Made by a program: the position numbers and the translations under genes. Below, piece by piece: positions 1 through 6,688 of a DNA stretch of 24,501 bases. The notes under the pieces were generated by a model. That model worked only from the letters and a program-made list of their open reading frames with translations. It had not been told where the DNA came from and made no database searches. The stretch spans positions 1 to 24,501 of the forward strand of contig DAHXLU010000049.1 in the NCBI GenBank assembly GCA_027365835.1. Direction: 5' to 3'. Every line of letters starts with the position of its first letter. Positions within the stretch are counted from its first letter, which is position 1. The DNA comes from JAJZMA01 sp021850405 (GTDB lineage: Bacteria; Chloroflexota; Dormibacteria; Aeolococcales; Aeolococcaceae).

Positions 1-118
1 TATCTGATACATCGGGATATGCTTCGTTCGGCAGCACCTCCCAGAACCGCTCGCGGCCCGTGCTCATGCCGACCAGACACAGTTTCCACATTATCAACAG
101 CGGACATTCAGGTTTGTC
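1..118 (-). pseudogene. Open frame running off the left edge, in frame with the lipoprotein
   Basis: After the TGA at 121-119 the same minus-strand frame is open for 39 codons to base 1. It reads as plausible protein (for example MWKLCLVGMSTGRERFWEVL, from an ATG at 91). ATG 91 and ATG 67 both lack a convincing ribosome-binding site. Because it shares the frame of the truncated lipoprotein and is separated from it only by two TGA codons and three sense codons, it may be the downstream part of one broken gene. A separate intact gene that starts here and continues beyond the window cannot be excluded. I do not recognise the family. Confidence 0.3.
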
Positions 119-130
119 TCAAAAACGGGG

Positions 131-382
131 TCAACTCCATACATACTCGGTCCCTTGATTGACCGCAGCTGGGACATTAGGGAGATGCACTATGGTCTCT
201 TGGACAGCCTGTGATGTTGATGGTGAGGAGGATGGTGTAATCGTTGTTGGGGAACTGGACGATGCGGCGCCAACTAGTGCGAGGGTGCTGCCGCATCCTG
301 CCAGACTGATCGTCCCGAGCATAAGCACCGCCATGCGCGTGGTAGTTGACCGATATTTGAGGGCTGCCTGAAAACGCCACAT
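131..382 (-). CDS. Short putative lipoprotein, possibly truncated
   Basis: The 83-residue product has a basic N-terminal segment, a hydrophobic stretch (MAVLMLGTISLAGC) and a lipobox LAGC, followed by a Ser/Thr/Pro-rich linker typical of the start of a bacterial lipoprotein. It stops only about 50 residues after the lipobox Cys, so little or no folded domain remains. I chose ATG 382 because the basic n-region is needed for export and because a good promoter lies immediately upstream: TTGTCA (418-413), a 17-base spacer, TATCAT (395-390), then 7 bases to the ATG. That implies a leaderless transcript, which fits the lack of a ribosome-binding site. ATG 391 and ATG 334 are alternatives. The frame is closed by TGA at 133-131 and again at 121-119, then stays open to the window edge, so this may be the 5' part of a decayed larger lipoprotein gene. 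Its function is unknown. Confidence 0.5.
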   Translation of the reverse strand: MWRFQAALKYRSTTTRMAVLMLGTISLAGCGSTLALVGAASSSSPTTITPSSSPSTSQAVQETIVHLPNVPAAVNQGTEYVWS

Positions 383-389
383 ACTTCTC

Positions 390-418
390 ATGATAGGTAC
401 GTGACAGCATGTTGACAA
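390..418 (-). promoter_or_regulatory. Sigma70-type promoter for a leaderless lipoprotein transcript
   Basis: Reading the minus strand, TTGTCA (418-413, 5/6 to the -35 consensus) is followed by exactly 17 bases and then TATCAT (395-390, 5/6 to the -10 consensus). The predicted transcription start falls on or next to the ATG at 382. The elements are read directly from the sequence; promoter activity is inferred. Confidence 0.5.
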
Positions 419-537
419 TGAGCCCTTGCCTCGTCCTCACGCTCCTGGTCCTGCCGCTATAGCTCCCCGCGCCAGCCCGATCCAATGATGAAAGCACCCC
501 GCTCCTGGATGGCGCTACCGGGCGCAAGATCATGTGC

Positions 538-546
538 TGGTAGAAT
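538..546 (+). promoter_or_regulatory. Extended -10 element just before the acetyltransferase
   Basis: TGG-TAGAAT (538-546) matches an extended -10 (TGn plus 5/6 of TATAAT) and lies 6 bases before the ATG at 553. Transcription would start at or beside the start codon. There is no clear -35 and no Shine-Dalgarno sequence, consistent with a leaderless mRNA. Confidence 0.4.
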
Positions 547-552
547 CGCTCC

Positions 553-1233
553 ATGGCAAACCCATACTGGCCGCTTTTTGATCTCGCCCTGAGGACAGAC
601 CGGCTTGAGCTGCGGCTACCCCAGGATGAAGAGCTCATTGAGCTATGCAAACTGGCTGCAGGCGGAATCCACGAAGTGGGCGAAATGCCCTTTTCCATTC
701 CATGGACCCAAGAGCCTTCCCCACTGCTGGAGCGCAACGCACTGCAATGGTGGTGGAGATGCCGGGCTGAGTGGAAGCCCGAGGACTGGCGCTTCACCAC
801 TGCGGTTTACTGCAACGGAACACTGGTTGGAATGCAGGACCTGTGTGCAAAAAACTTTGCGAAACTGGGAGCTGTCACTACCGGCTCCTGGCTGGCACGC
901 AAGTATCAGGGACAGGGCATCGGACGGGAGATGCGTGCAGCAGTCCTGCATCTCGCATTTGCAGGGCTCGGCGCGTCCCGAGCTGAATCCTGTGCCATGT
1001 GGGACAACCCGGCGTCCATCCGCGTCTCCCAGAGCCTGGGCTACCGATCCAATGGAAGCCATCTCTGCGTGCGACAGGGCAAAAGTGCAGAACTGGTGGA
1101 TTTCCTTATGCTCGCCTCGGACTGGGAAGAGAGCACAAAACCACGCTACAACGTCACTATTGCCAATCTTGAACCAGCCTTACAGTTTTTTGGTGCCAGC
1201 ACGGCAGCCGTATCTGCCCCGGATGAACCCTGA
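553..1233 (+). CDS. GNAT-family N-acetyltransferase (RimJ/RimL-like)
   Basis: The 226-residue protein has a GNAT fold pattern: an N-terminal segment (DLALRTDRLELRLP) typical of RimJ/RimL-like members, a central strand with GTLVGMQDL, and the acetyl-CoA binding motif A as YQGQGIGREMR around residues 119-129 (Q-x-x-G-x-G). A motif-B-like WDNPASIRVSQSLGY follows, where N-x-x-S and LGY are standard. The family transfers acetyl from acetyl-CoA to an amine, often a protein N-terminus, aminoglycoside or small metabolite; the acceptor here cannot be told. The roughly 40-residue C-terminal tail is outside the core fold. ATG 553 sits directly after an extended -10, so translation is probably leaderless. 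The gene converges with the phosphatase at 1255 with 21 bases between them. Confidence 0.85.
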   Translation: MANPYWPLFDLALRTDRLELRLPQDEELIELCKLAAGGIHEVGEMPFSIPWTQEPSPLLERNALQWWWRCRAEWKPEDWRFTTAVYCNGTLVGMQDLCAKNFAKLGAVTTGSWLARKYQGQGIGREMRAAVLHLAFAGLGASRAESCAMWDNPASIRVSQSLGYRSNGSHLCVRQGKSAELVDFLMLASDWEESTKPRYNVTIANLEPALQFFGASTAAVSAPDEP

Positions 1234-1254
1234 CCCAGCAGGGAAGTGGGCCGC

Positions 1255-1860
1255 CTACGACGGAGGAGAATGCTCAACGCCGGTATGAGAGGTGTCATTC
1301 CATCGAATTATCATGTTTCCCTCCCTTCTGTGTCCAAGCACTGACACCGACGCTGTAGACAGATGCAGGTGCCTGCCAAAATCTGGCTCTGCACCGGTCC
1401 ATACGGCCGAGAGAATCCGAAGTAGATGCCCATGGGCAAAGACAAGGATGGGGAAAGGACCGTCACCGACCCGCGCAAGAAACCGCCTGGCCCGGGCACC
1501 CACCTCAGCTACACTCTCTCCTTCGGGCACCCCGTCGCTCCAGAGCTCCCAGTCGGGTGACTTTTCGTCTATCTCCTGCGCGGTCATTCCCTCATATGCG
1601 CCATAATTCCACTCTCTAAGATCCGGATCTGCGGAAGGGTTGGGAAAGCCTGCAAGCTGTGCTGTCTGCGTAGCGCGAAGCAATGGACTGGAATAGACTG
1701 CAGCAAACTGCCAGACAGAAAGGGCGCCTTTCAGCTTTTCCGCAGCAGCAACGCCCTCTGGACTGAGATGGATGTCTGTCCAGCCAGTATGCCGCAGCTC
1801 CCGGCTCCACTCTGTTTCTCCATGCCGCACGAGCACAAGCTGCTCGGTGAGATCTATCAA
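1255..1860 (-). CDS. Histidine phosphatase family protein (phosphoglycerate mutase-like)
   Basis: The 201-residue protein is a full-length branch-1 histidine phosphatase. It has the LVLVRHGETEWS signature (Arg12, phospho-acceptor His13, Gly14), the second Arg in SSPLLRATQT (Arg62), the proton donor Glu in LREWNYGAYEG (Glu83) and the second catalytic His in FAHGHLLR (His143). Members are broad phosphatases or cofactor-dependent mutases. The short length and the EWNYGAYEGM segment favour a phosphatase over a true glycolytic mutase; the substrate is unknown. The start is a TTG whose last two bases form part of the TGA of the upstream oxidoreductase (TTGA, 1860-1857), and no ATG lies before the RHG motif. 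It is the last gene of the L25-MscS-LLM operon. Confidence 0.88.
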   Translation of the reverse strand: MIDLTEQLVLVRHGETEWSRELRHTGWTDIHLSPEGVAAAEKLKGALSVWQFAAVYSSPLLRATQTAQLAGFPNPSADPDLREWNYGAYEGMTAQEIDEKSPDWELWSDGVPEGESVAEVGARARRFLARVGDGPFPILVFAHGHLLRILSAVWTGAEPDFGRHLHLSTASVSVLGHRREGNMIIRWNDTSHTGVEHSPPS

Positions 1861-2903
1861 GACTGGCTCCCCCCACTGTGCCGGGTGGCCGCTTCCCCAC
1901 AGAGCGACAGCTCATCCACGATCTGCCGCCAGGGAACAGACGGCAAGGGTATAACCGGTGCGATCCGGTCCACCACCCCCCCATACCGCGAGAAAAGCAA
2001 CTCTCCCAGCCTGGAAAATGTACCCGAAACAATGACGAGATCCAGAAGGGAATCAGGGATAAGCGTTCCCATCCCTGCCCAGTCCCCCTCAATGGAAAGG
2101 CGGTGCAGAGGCTCAAAGAGCTCGCCATAGCCAGCCTGCTCCAGGACGAAGCGGTACGCTGGGGTGGATGCGTAGAAGGCCACATGTGCCCTGACCGCTT
2201 CTCTCGCCTGCTTCACGTCCTCATCACAGTCACCAGTTGCAACCAGAACGGATGCAACCGTTTCAACGGTGCCATTCCTGCCAGCGGCAAGGGCTGCGTT
2301 ATGAAGAAGTGGGAGTGCATGCTCTTGCAGGAATCCAACAGTGTGGAACGGGTGAATATGGAGGCCATCGGCCTCGCTACCTGCGACATCCAGCATCAGT
2401 TCGCCCACCGCTGCAATATGAATTGCAGGCATAGCCCCATCCAGTCGCTCCGGTGAGAAGAATGGTGTCATCAGGGTATGGTGGTAAAACTCACCCTCGT
2501 AATGCAGCGGCTCTCCCGTCTCCCAGCAATGCCAGATGGCGCGGATAGCGCGCAGCATGTCACGCATCCTGGCTGCTGGATGGTCGCCCGCAACCCCGTA
2601 CCGCCGCTCATTGTGCGCACGCACCTGCGGCCCCAGCCCAAGTATGACCCTCCCTGGAGCGAGCAGCGCCAGATCCCACGCCGCCTGGGCATGCACGAGC
2701 GGGCTGCGGGGGAACGCCACAGCTATTGATGAGCCCAGCCGTACGCGACCTGTACTTGCAGCAGCAATTGCAAGTGGCAGATATGGATCGTGCCCAGTCT
2801 CTGCTGACCAGACACCATCTGCGCCAGCTTCCTCGGCTGCAATCGCTGCTACAGCCACTTCTCTGGGATCAGGGGGAAGGGGTATGTCGAGTGCGAGCCT
2901 CAC
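1857..2903 (-). CDS. LLM class F420-dependent oxidoreductase (TIGR03617-like)
   Basis: The 348-residue protein has the luciferase-like TIM-barrel pattern: an N-terminal IPLPPDPREVAVAAIAAEEA, then DGVWSAETGHDPYLPLA, RVRLGSSIAVAFPRSP, the flavin-site segment VILGLGPQVRAHNERRYGV and the later ADGLHIHPF. This arrangement is characteristic of the F420-dependent LLM family annotated as TIGR03617. Such enzymes catalyse hydride transfer between F420H2 and an organic substrate; the physiological substrate is not known. Cofactor choice (F420 versus FMN) is inferred from family resemblance. The start is GTG 2903, overlapping the TGA of the MscS gene by four bases (GTGA), and its own stop overlaps the phosphatase start. 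Translation of all three is probably coupled. Confidence 0.85.
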   Translation of the reverse strand: MRLALDIPLPPDPREVAVAAIAAEEAGADGVWSAETGHDPYLPLAIAAASTGRVRLGSSIAVAFPRSPLVHAQAAWDLALLAPGRVILGLGPQVRAHNERRYGVAGDHPAARMRDMLRAIRAIWHCWETGEPLHYEGEFYHHTLMTPFFSPERLDGAMPAIHIAAVGELMLDVAGSEADGLHIHPFHTVGFLQEHALPLLHNAALAAGRNGTVETVASVLVATGDCDEDVKQAREAVRAHVAFYASTPAYRFVLEQAGYGELFEPLHRLSIEGDWAGMGTLIPDSLLDLVIVSGTFSRLGELLFSRYGGVVDRIAPVIPLPSVPWRQIVDELSLCGEAATRHSGGSQS

Positions 2904-3733
2904 TGTGTTGCTCCCGCGCTCATAAGCGGCGCGAGTTTTTCGGCAACCTCACTGTCGGCCCCCACCGGTGTTACTCCAGAGCCATCAATCCAGTAGGTCA
3001 GCGTAACTGTGAGGGCAGCTCCATCCAGTCCAACATAAGCTTCCGGTTCTGGGCGCGCGAGCACCCCCTTCACACCCCTTGTCGCCTCAAGGACAGATCC
3101 CGCCAAAGCTGCAGGATCCACTCCTGCCGGAACTGTAAAGGCTACAGTTCTGCGGGTTCGCTTGCGGGCAGTGAGGTTCACAATAATGCCGGAAAAAACG
3201 GTCAGGTTGGGGATAATGATCAACTCTCCATCCATATTGCGGATGGTCGTAGTGCGCAGCGCTATGGAGCGCACCTTTCCCTGTTCGGTACCCAGGAGGA
3301 CCATATCCCCAATCCGGAACGGCTTTTCCAGCAGCAGAACAACTCCTGCAATGACGTTGCGCAGCATGTCCTGGAAAGCAAGCCCGACCGCCAGGCTGGC
3401 GAGCCCCCCGAAGGTAAGGAGGATATCGATGTTGAGCCCGGCAGCAGTGAGGCCGGCCATCACAGCCACCACCAGGGTAACGGCGAAAAAAAGGTTGCCC
3501 ACCAGCTGCAGCAGGTGGGGGTCGAGCCCGGCGGCACGCGCTCCTCCAGCAACCAGGTGATGCAGGATCTGACCCAGCAGCACAACAATGACTGCTACCA
3601 GCAGGGGACCTATCACGGACTCTATAACCGGCCCCACCAGATGGGTTGGATCGTGCGCATTGAGAAGACGGCAGAACCGGTCCAGGGGAGACGCGCTGGT
3701 ACCGCACCCAAAGTAAGCAAGGATAGCTGTCAC
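2900..3733 (-). CDS. Mechanosensitive ion channel, MscS family
   Basis: The 277-residue protein has a hydrophobic N-terminal half with about three or four membrane segments, then the MscS pore-helix and beta-domain signature (SLAVGLAFQDMLRNVIAGVV followed by LLEKPFRIGDMV), the beta-domain segment GKVRSIALRTTTIRNMDGEL with IIIPN, and a short C-terminal alpha/beta domain. MscS channels open on membrane tension and release solutes during hypo-osmotic shock. The frame is open upstream to 3847, but that part lies over the Ala/Glu-rich 3' end of the L25 gene and encodes Gln/Arg-rich sequence unlike a channel. I therefore chose GTG 3733, 37 bases after the L25 stop. It is the second gene of the L25 operon and ends in a GTGA overlap with the oxidoreductase. 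Confidence 0.87.
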   Translation of the reverse strand: MTAILAYFGCGTSASPLDRFCRLLNAHDPTHLVGPVIESVIGPLLVAVIVVLLGQILHHLVAGGARAAGLDPHLLQLVGNLFFAVTLVVAVMAGLTAAGLNIDILLTFGGLASLAVGLAFQDMLRNVIAGVVLLLEKPFRIGDMVLLGTEQGKVRSIALRTTTIRNMDGELIIIPNLTVFSGIIVNLTARKRTRRTVAFTVPAGVDPAALAGSVLEATRGVKGVLARPEPEAYVGLDGAALTVTLTYWIDGSGVTPVGADSEVAEKLAPLMSAGATQ

Positions 3734-3770
3734 CCGGCCACCGTACCCTAGAGCCCGCCTGCGCCGGCCC

Positions 3771-4421
3771 TCATTCCGGGGTCGACTCGGGCTCTCCTTC
3801 CGTTCCAGCTGCAGCAGCTGCTGCTGCTGGAGCCTCAGTCTCAACACTGGCTACCCGAAGTGCAGCCACCTTTACAACCAGCTCCTCTGGGTCCGTGTGC
3901 AAGAGGGTAACCCCTGCGGGGAGCTTCAGCGCTGACACTGGCACTGCATCATCCACCGCGACCAGGCCACTGATATCCACCGGAATATTGGCGGGAAGAT
4001 CGCGCGGGAGACACTCAACCCTGAGGCTGGAAACGGTCTGGAGCAACTGGCCAATCTTCAGGTCCGACACTGCCGGAGCCTCACCCACAAGCAGCAGCGG
4101 GACATCCACTGTGACTTTCTCGTGCACATCGACAGCGAACATATCTACATGCACAAGGTGGTTATATCGTGGATCCCGCTGCAGATCCCTAAGCAGTACC
4201 GGGATTGCCCGATGGTCGCCAACGCTTACTTCCACCAGTTTGCTGGAGCCCGCCTGATGCCACACCTGCTCCAGCTCACGGGCACTGGTCAGTACCATCT
4301 GGGGGCTCCGCCCATGGCCGTAGATGATGCCAGGGACCTGCCCCTTCCGTCGTAGTCCGGATAGCCGGCCACCACGGATGGTACGGGGCTGTGCAGCAAG
4401 CGAGATTTTCTGTGTGGGCAT
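3771..4421 (-). CDS. rplY: 50S ribosomal protein L25, long CTC/TL5 form
   Basis: The 216-residue protein starts MPTQKISLAAQPRTIRGG and has the L25 5S-rRNA-binding domain (GRLSGLRRKGQVPGIIYGHG, VLLRDLQRDPRYNHLVHVDM) followed by the C-terminal TL5/CTC domain (VTVDVPLLLVGEAPAVSDL, LPRDLPANIPVDISGL, PVSALKLPAGVTLL). It ends in an Ala-rich then acidic tail of about 25 residues. The protein binds 5S rRNA in the large ribosomal subunit; the CTC form is known as a general stress protein in Bacillus. The frame is open to 4559, but the added 46 residues look unlike L25. ATG 4421 is preceded by a GGA-type ribosome-binding site at suitable spacing. It is the first gene of a minus-strand operon with mscS, the LLM oxidoreductase and the phosphatase. 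Confidence 0.92.
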   Translation of the reverse strand: MPTQKISLAAQPRTIRGGRLSGLRRKGQVPGIIYGHGRSPQMVLTSARELEQVWHQAGSSKLVEVSVGDHRAIPVLLRDLQRDPRYNHLVHVDMFAVDVHEKVTVDVPLLLVGEAPAVSDLKIGQLLQTVSSLRVECLPRDLPANIPVDISGLVAVDDAVPVSALKLPAGVTLLHTDPEELVVKVAALRVASVETEAPAAAAAAAGTEGEPESTPE

Positions 4422-4591
4422 GTCGGTTCCATATATTACGACAGCAGCCCGGCACTCTGTTGCGGGGGAAAATTCTAAGGCTGCGTTAAGGTACAGGATG
4501 CAGGCTCGGGTGTACCTTTGACTCCAGTGCCGCCAGCTTCTGGTGGCCGCCCCTGGCAAGTCCCGAAAAAAACCGAAGCGGAGGAATAGCG
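4422..4591. promoter_or_regulatory. Divergent intergenic region between rplY and a secreted protein gene
   Basis: This 170-base gap must hold promoters for both directions. On the minus strand a TAATAT (4438-4433) lies a few bases before the rplY ribosome-binding site, without a good -35. On the plus strand TTGACT (4518-4523) is a -35 candidate without a clear -10. A short hairpin with 8-base arms (4529-4536 and 4540-4547, one G-T pair, 3-base loop) lies upstream of the secreted-protein gene. Confidence 0.35.
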
Positions 4592-5050
4592 ATGAATCCA
4601 GTACTCACCAAGGTAGCCCTTATTGGGGTAGGTGCAGCCACCACCGCGCTGGGTGGCAGCACCCTGGCAGCCAGCGCAGCCAGCCTGCCCAATGCTGGCA
4701 CCCACGCGTCTGCAGCCCTGCATTCAGCACACGCGGGCCGACACCACCCCAGGTGGGGGATGGCTGCACTGCGCGGCACGGTGCTTGGCAAGGTGGTATC
4801 TGACACAACCACTGGTGGAGCCCACGGCGGTGGGCAGCTCATCATCAGTCAGCCTGACGGCGGTACGCTTACCTACTCGTTTACCAGGGTCCCCCACATC
4901 TTTCTATACCATGGCCAGGGAGAGAGGGTGACCAGAGTAAGCCAGCAGACGCTAGCCTCCGGGATGGTTGTCATAGTGAAGGGCTTCAGGAACAAGGCAG
5001 GTGTGTACACCGCTGGCGTCATCCTGGAGAGTGGCTACACTGCCTCTTGA
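4592..5050 (+). CDS. Small secreted protein, possible DUF5666-like beta domain
   Basis: The 152-residue product starts with a signal-peptide-like segment (a Lys at residue 7, hydrophobic ALIGVGAATTALGG, and a likely Ala-x-Ala cleavage around residues 26-30). A His-rich linker follows, then a compact region of about 90 residues from LRGTVLGKVVSDTT to VYTAGVILESG. The alternating hydrophobic pattern and the ASGMVVIVKGFRNKAGVYTA segment resemble small beta-barrel DUF5666-type domains, but this is a weak similarity judged by eye. The ATG is preceded by a strong Shine-Dalgarno sequence (GGAGG, about 7 bases away). It stands alone, divergent from rplY and convergent with the B12-binding gene, and is followed by a strong hairpin. 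Function unknown; probably exported. Confidence 0.75.
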   Translation: MNPVLTKVALIGVGAATTALGGSTLAASAASLPNAGTHASAALHSAHAGRHHPRWGMAALRGTVLGKVVSDTTTGGAHGGGQLIISQPDGGTLTYSFTRVPHIFLYHGQGERVTRVSQQTLASGMVVIVKGFRNKAGVYTAGVILESGYTAS

Positions 5051-5080
5051 GCACAACCCTGGGACGCAGCACTACATACG

Positions 5081-5118
5081 GTTGAGGGAACCACAACTGG
5101 AAGGTGGGTTTCCTCAAC
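5081..5118 (+). terminator. Stem-loop after the small secreted protein gene
   Basis: Arms 5081-5092 (GTTGAGGGAACC) and 5107-5118 (GGTTTCCTCAAC) pair over 12 bases with one G-T pair and a 14-base loop, followed by a short TTT. It lies 30 bases after the stop of the secreted-protein gene, in the gap between two convergent genes. The weak T tract makes intrinsic termination plausible rather than certain; it may also serve the minus-strand gene. Confidence 0.5.
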
Positions 5119-5192
5119 TTTGCCGCTTGAGAAGAATGAGGGAAGGAGTGTGGCCGCTCCCCATCTGACTGGATCCCGCCCTTACCCCCACC

Positions 5193-5684
5193 TTACGAAA
5201 TGCTGGTCTTTTCCCCTGCGAAACGGCGGTGCACGTAGTCAATCACCTCTTCCAGGGACGCACCAGGCGTAAAGATATGATCCACCCCCATGGCACGGAG
5301 TGCCTCCATATCTGAATCCGGGATTATGCCTCCACCAAACACAACAATGTCGGATGCGTTCTTCTCGGCCAGAAGCCGGATGATCTCTGGGAAGAGGGTC
5401 ATATGGGCCCCGCTCAGCAGACTGATACCGATCCCATCCACATCCTCCTGGATGGCGGCCTCCACCACCATCTCTGGGGTCTGGTGGAGCCCGGTGTAGA
5501 TCACCTCTACTCCAGCATCACGAAGGGCGCGGGAGATGACCTTGACTCCACGATCGTGCCCATCCAGGCCGACCTTTGCGGTGAGTATACGGATCCGCCT
5601 CCCGCCACCATGCTCATCAACTGTTGGCATATGGTCCAGTTTACCGTCTCTTGTGGGCTGCAGTACTGGTGCGGCAGGCGTCAC
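5193..5684 (-). CDS. Cobalamin B12-binding protein, methylmalonyl-CoA mutase small-subunit type
   Basis: The 163-residue protein is a stand-alone B12-binding domain. It has the DxHxxG motif as VGLDGHDRGVKVI (Asp41, His43 as lower axial cobalt ligand, Gly46), the SLLSGAH segment (residues 88-94) and the GGG of VVFGGGIIPDSD (117-119), ending with the PGASLEEVIDYV helix. This order matches the C-terminal domain of methylmalonyl-CoA and related acyl-CoA mutases, which bind adenosylcobalamin and pair with a separate catalytic subunit. No catalytic subunit is in this window. The start GTG 5684 overlaps the stop of the SGNH hydrolase (GTGA); ATG 5630 is an alternative that removes a disordered-looking 18 residues. 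Confidence 0.9.
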   Translation of the reverse strand: MTPAAPVLQPTRDGKLDHMPTVDEHGGGRRIRILTAKVGLDGHDRGVKVISRALRDAGVEVIYTGLHQTPEMVVEAAIQEDVDGIGISLLSGAHMTLFPEIIRLLAEKNASDIVVFGGGIIPDSDMEALRAMGVDHIFTPGASLEEVIDYVHRRFAGEKTSIS

Positions 5685-6448
5685 GCCGTGGCCTCCCCCG
5701 AACCGGAAGGTGCTGGCTCGAGGCCACCAGCCCCTCGCTTGCCCCCTTTTCGCCCGGGATCCACCTTGCGGCTCCTGCCAGCTGCGAGCGCCTGGCTTAC
5801 CGCAGGCATCAGGGCAGACGCCCAGCGCGCATACCCCATCTCATTGGGATGGAATCCGTCCGCAGATACCAGCCCCCACCAGGGCGGTCCGGTTGTTGCC
5901 CATACATCGGCCACAAAAAAGCCCCGCACCGCCGCATACCTCCGGATAAAAGAGTTAACCCTCCGTGACCGCACCGGATGCAGAGCATGCGGGAGCGTGC
6001 CTACCACCGCGCCATCCGGCAACTGGGCCAGTAGCACCCTCACCTTCTCAAGGATCTGTGAGGTCCCGAAATGGCGCACATCGTTAGCCCCTATAAGACA
6101 GGTCACAAGACCTGGCGCATCCCGCAGTTCCCGCAGCCTGGGGAGTTGCTCTGCCAGCACATCGTCAGTGGTCGCGCCGGAGACTGAGTAGTTAAGTACC
6201 CTCCAGGTGGGATCATCATTGCGCCATAGCCAGTCAAGCGTCTGGCCGACATAACCCAGGTGGCGACCAGAAGCGCCCACTGCCTGGCCGGTGGAGTCAC
6301 CCAGCACTACCCAGAGTGGCCCTTCCTGCTCCAGTGCCCGCGCGTTGTCCTGACTCCACTCCAGTGCGTACTGATACCGCTGCCGGCGGCTCTCCCGGCG
6401 CCCGCGTACCAGCCGCCCGGCGAAGGGTACAAATCTCAACCAGTCCAT
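5681..6448 (-). CDS. SGNH/GDSL hydrolase family protein
   Basis: The 255-residue protein shows all four SGNH blocks: VVLGDSTGQ (block I, nucleophile Ser52), NYSVSGATTDD (block II Gly91), LIGANDVRHFG (block III, Asn122) and SADGFHPNEMGY (block V, Asp197 and His200). It is therefore a probable serine esterase/lipase with an intact catalytic set; the substrate cannot be told. The basic N-terminal segment (MDWLRFVPFAGRLVRGRRES) contains one short hydrophobic run and may sit on the membrane. The tail of about 30 residues is Gly/Arg/Ser-rich and probably disordered. The frame is open to GTG 6505, but ATG 6448 starts the typical sequence; GTG 6466 after a GGGGGA is another option. It overlaps the B12-binding gene by four bases. 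Confidence 0.87.
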   Translation of the reverse strand: MDWLRFVPFAGRLVRGRRESRRQRYQYALEWSQDNARALEQEGPLWVVLGDSTGQAVGASGRHLGYVGQTLDWLWRNDDPTWRVLNYSVSGATTDDVLAEQLPRLRELRDAPGLVTCLIGANDVRHFGTSQILEKVRVLLAQLPDGAVVGTLPHALHPVRSRRVNSFIRRYAAVRGFFVADVWATTGPPWWGLVSADGFHPNEMGYARWASALMPAVSQALAAGRSRKVDPGRKGGKRGAGGLEPAPSGSGEATA

Positions 6449-6688
6449 CACCCCGTATTTTCCCACAACCTGCAATCCCCCAACCCACATGTCAAACGCG
6501 CACACCCTGCCCGGAGCCTGGACAGCTGGGGCCCACCGCTAACGGCCCGCAGACGCACCGTAGCCCCTCAAGGCTGTAACGAAGCAGCGCCAGGACTGGA
6601 ACGGGTCAGGCGCTGACGACAGAAACCGGCGAGAATCATGCAAAGCAAGCCAGGACACCCTGGGCCGGGCAGAGGGAGGGATCAGCGG
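6449..6688. promoter_or_regulatory. Divergent intergenic region with palindromes
   Basis: A perfect minus-strand TTGACA (6495-6490) lies upstream of the SGNH gene, though I see no matching -10. Closer to the membrane-protein gene are an inverted repeat CAGCGCC/GGCGCTG (6585-6591 and 6609-6615) and, overlapping its right arm, a perfect palindrome GTCAG-gcg-CTGAC (6605-6617). These are operator-like; no regulator can be named. Confidence 0.35.

Noticed and set aside
177..800. A 207-codon minus-strand frame across the lipoprotein and acetyltransferase region
   Set aside because: It runs antisense to the acetyltransferase and in another frame across the lipoprotein gene; its composition is Ser/Arg-rich and unlike a real protein.
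2726..3751. A 341-codon plus-strand open frame
   Set aside because: It lies opposite the MscS and oxidoreductase genes, is rich in Gln/His/Arg/Ser and matches no known protein pattern. The minus-strand genes have clear family motifs.
3734..3847. N-terminal extension of the MscS frame
   Set aside because: It overlaps the 3' end of rplY by 77 bases, encodes Gln/Arg-rich sequence and would come before the channel's membrane segments. GTG 3733 is a better start.
5403..6191. A 262-codon plus-strand frame
   Set aside because: It is opposite the SGNH hydrolase and B12-binding genes, both with intact catalytic or binding motifs; the antisense product has no recognisable domain.
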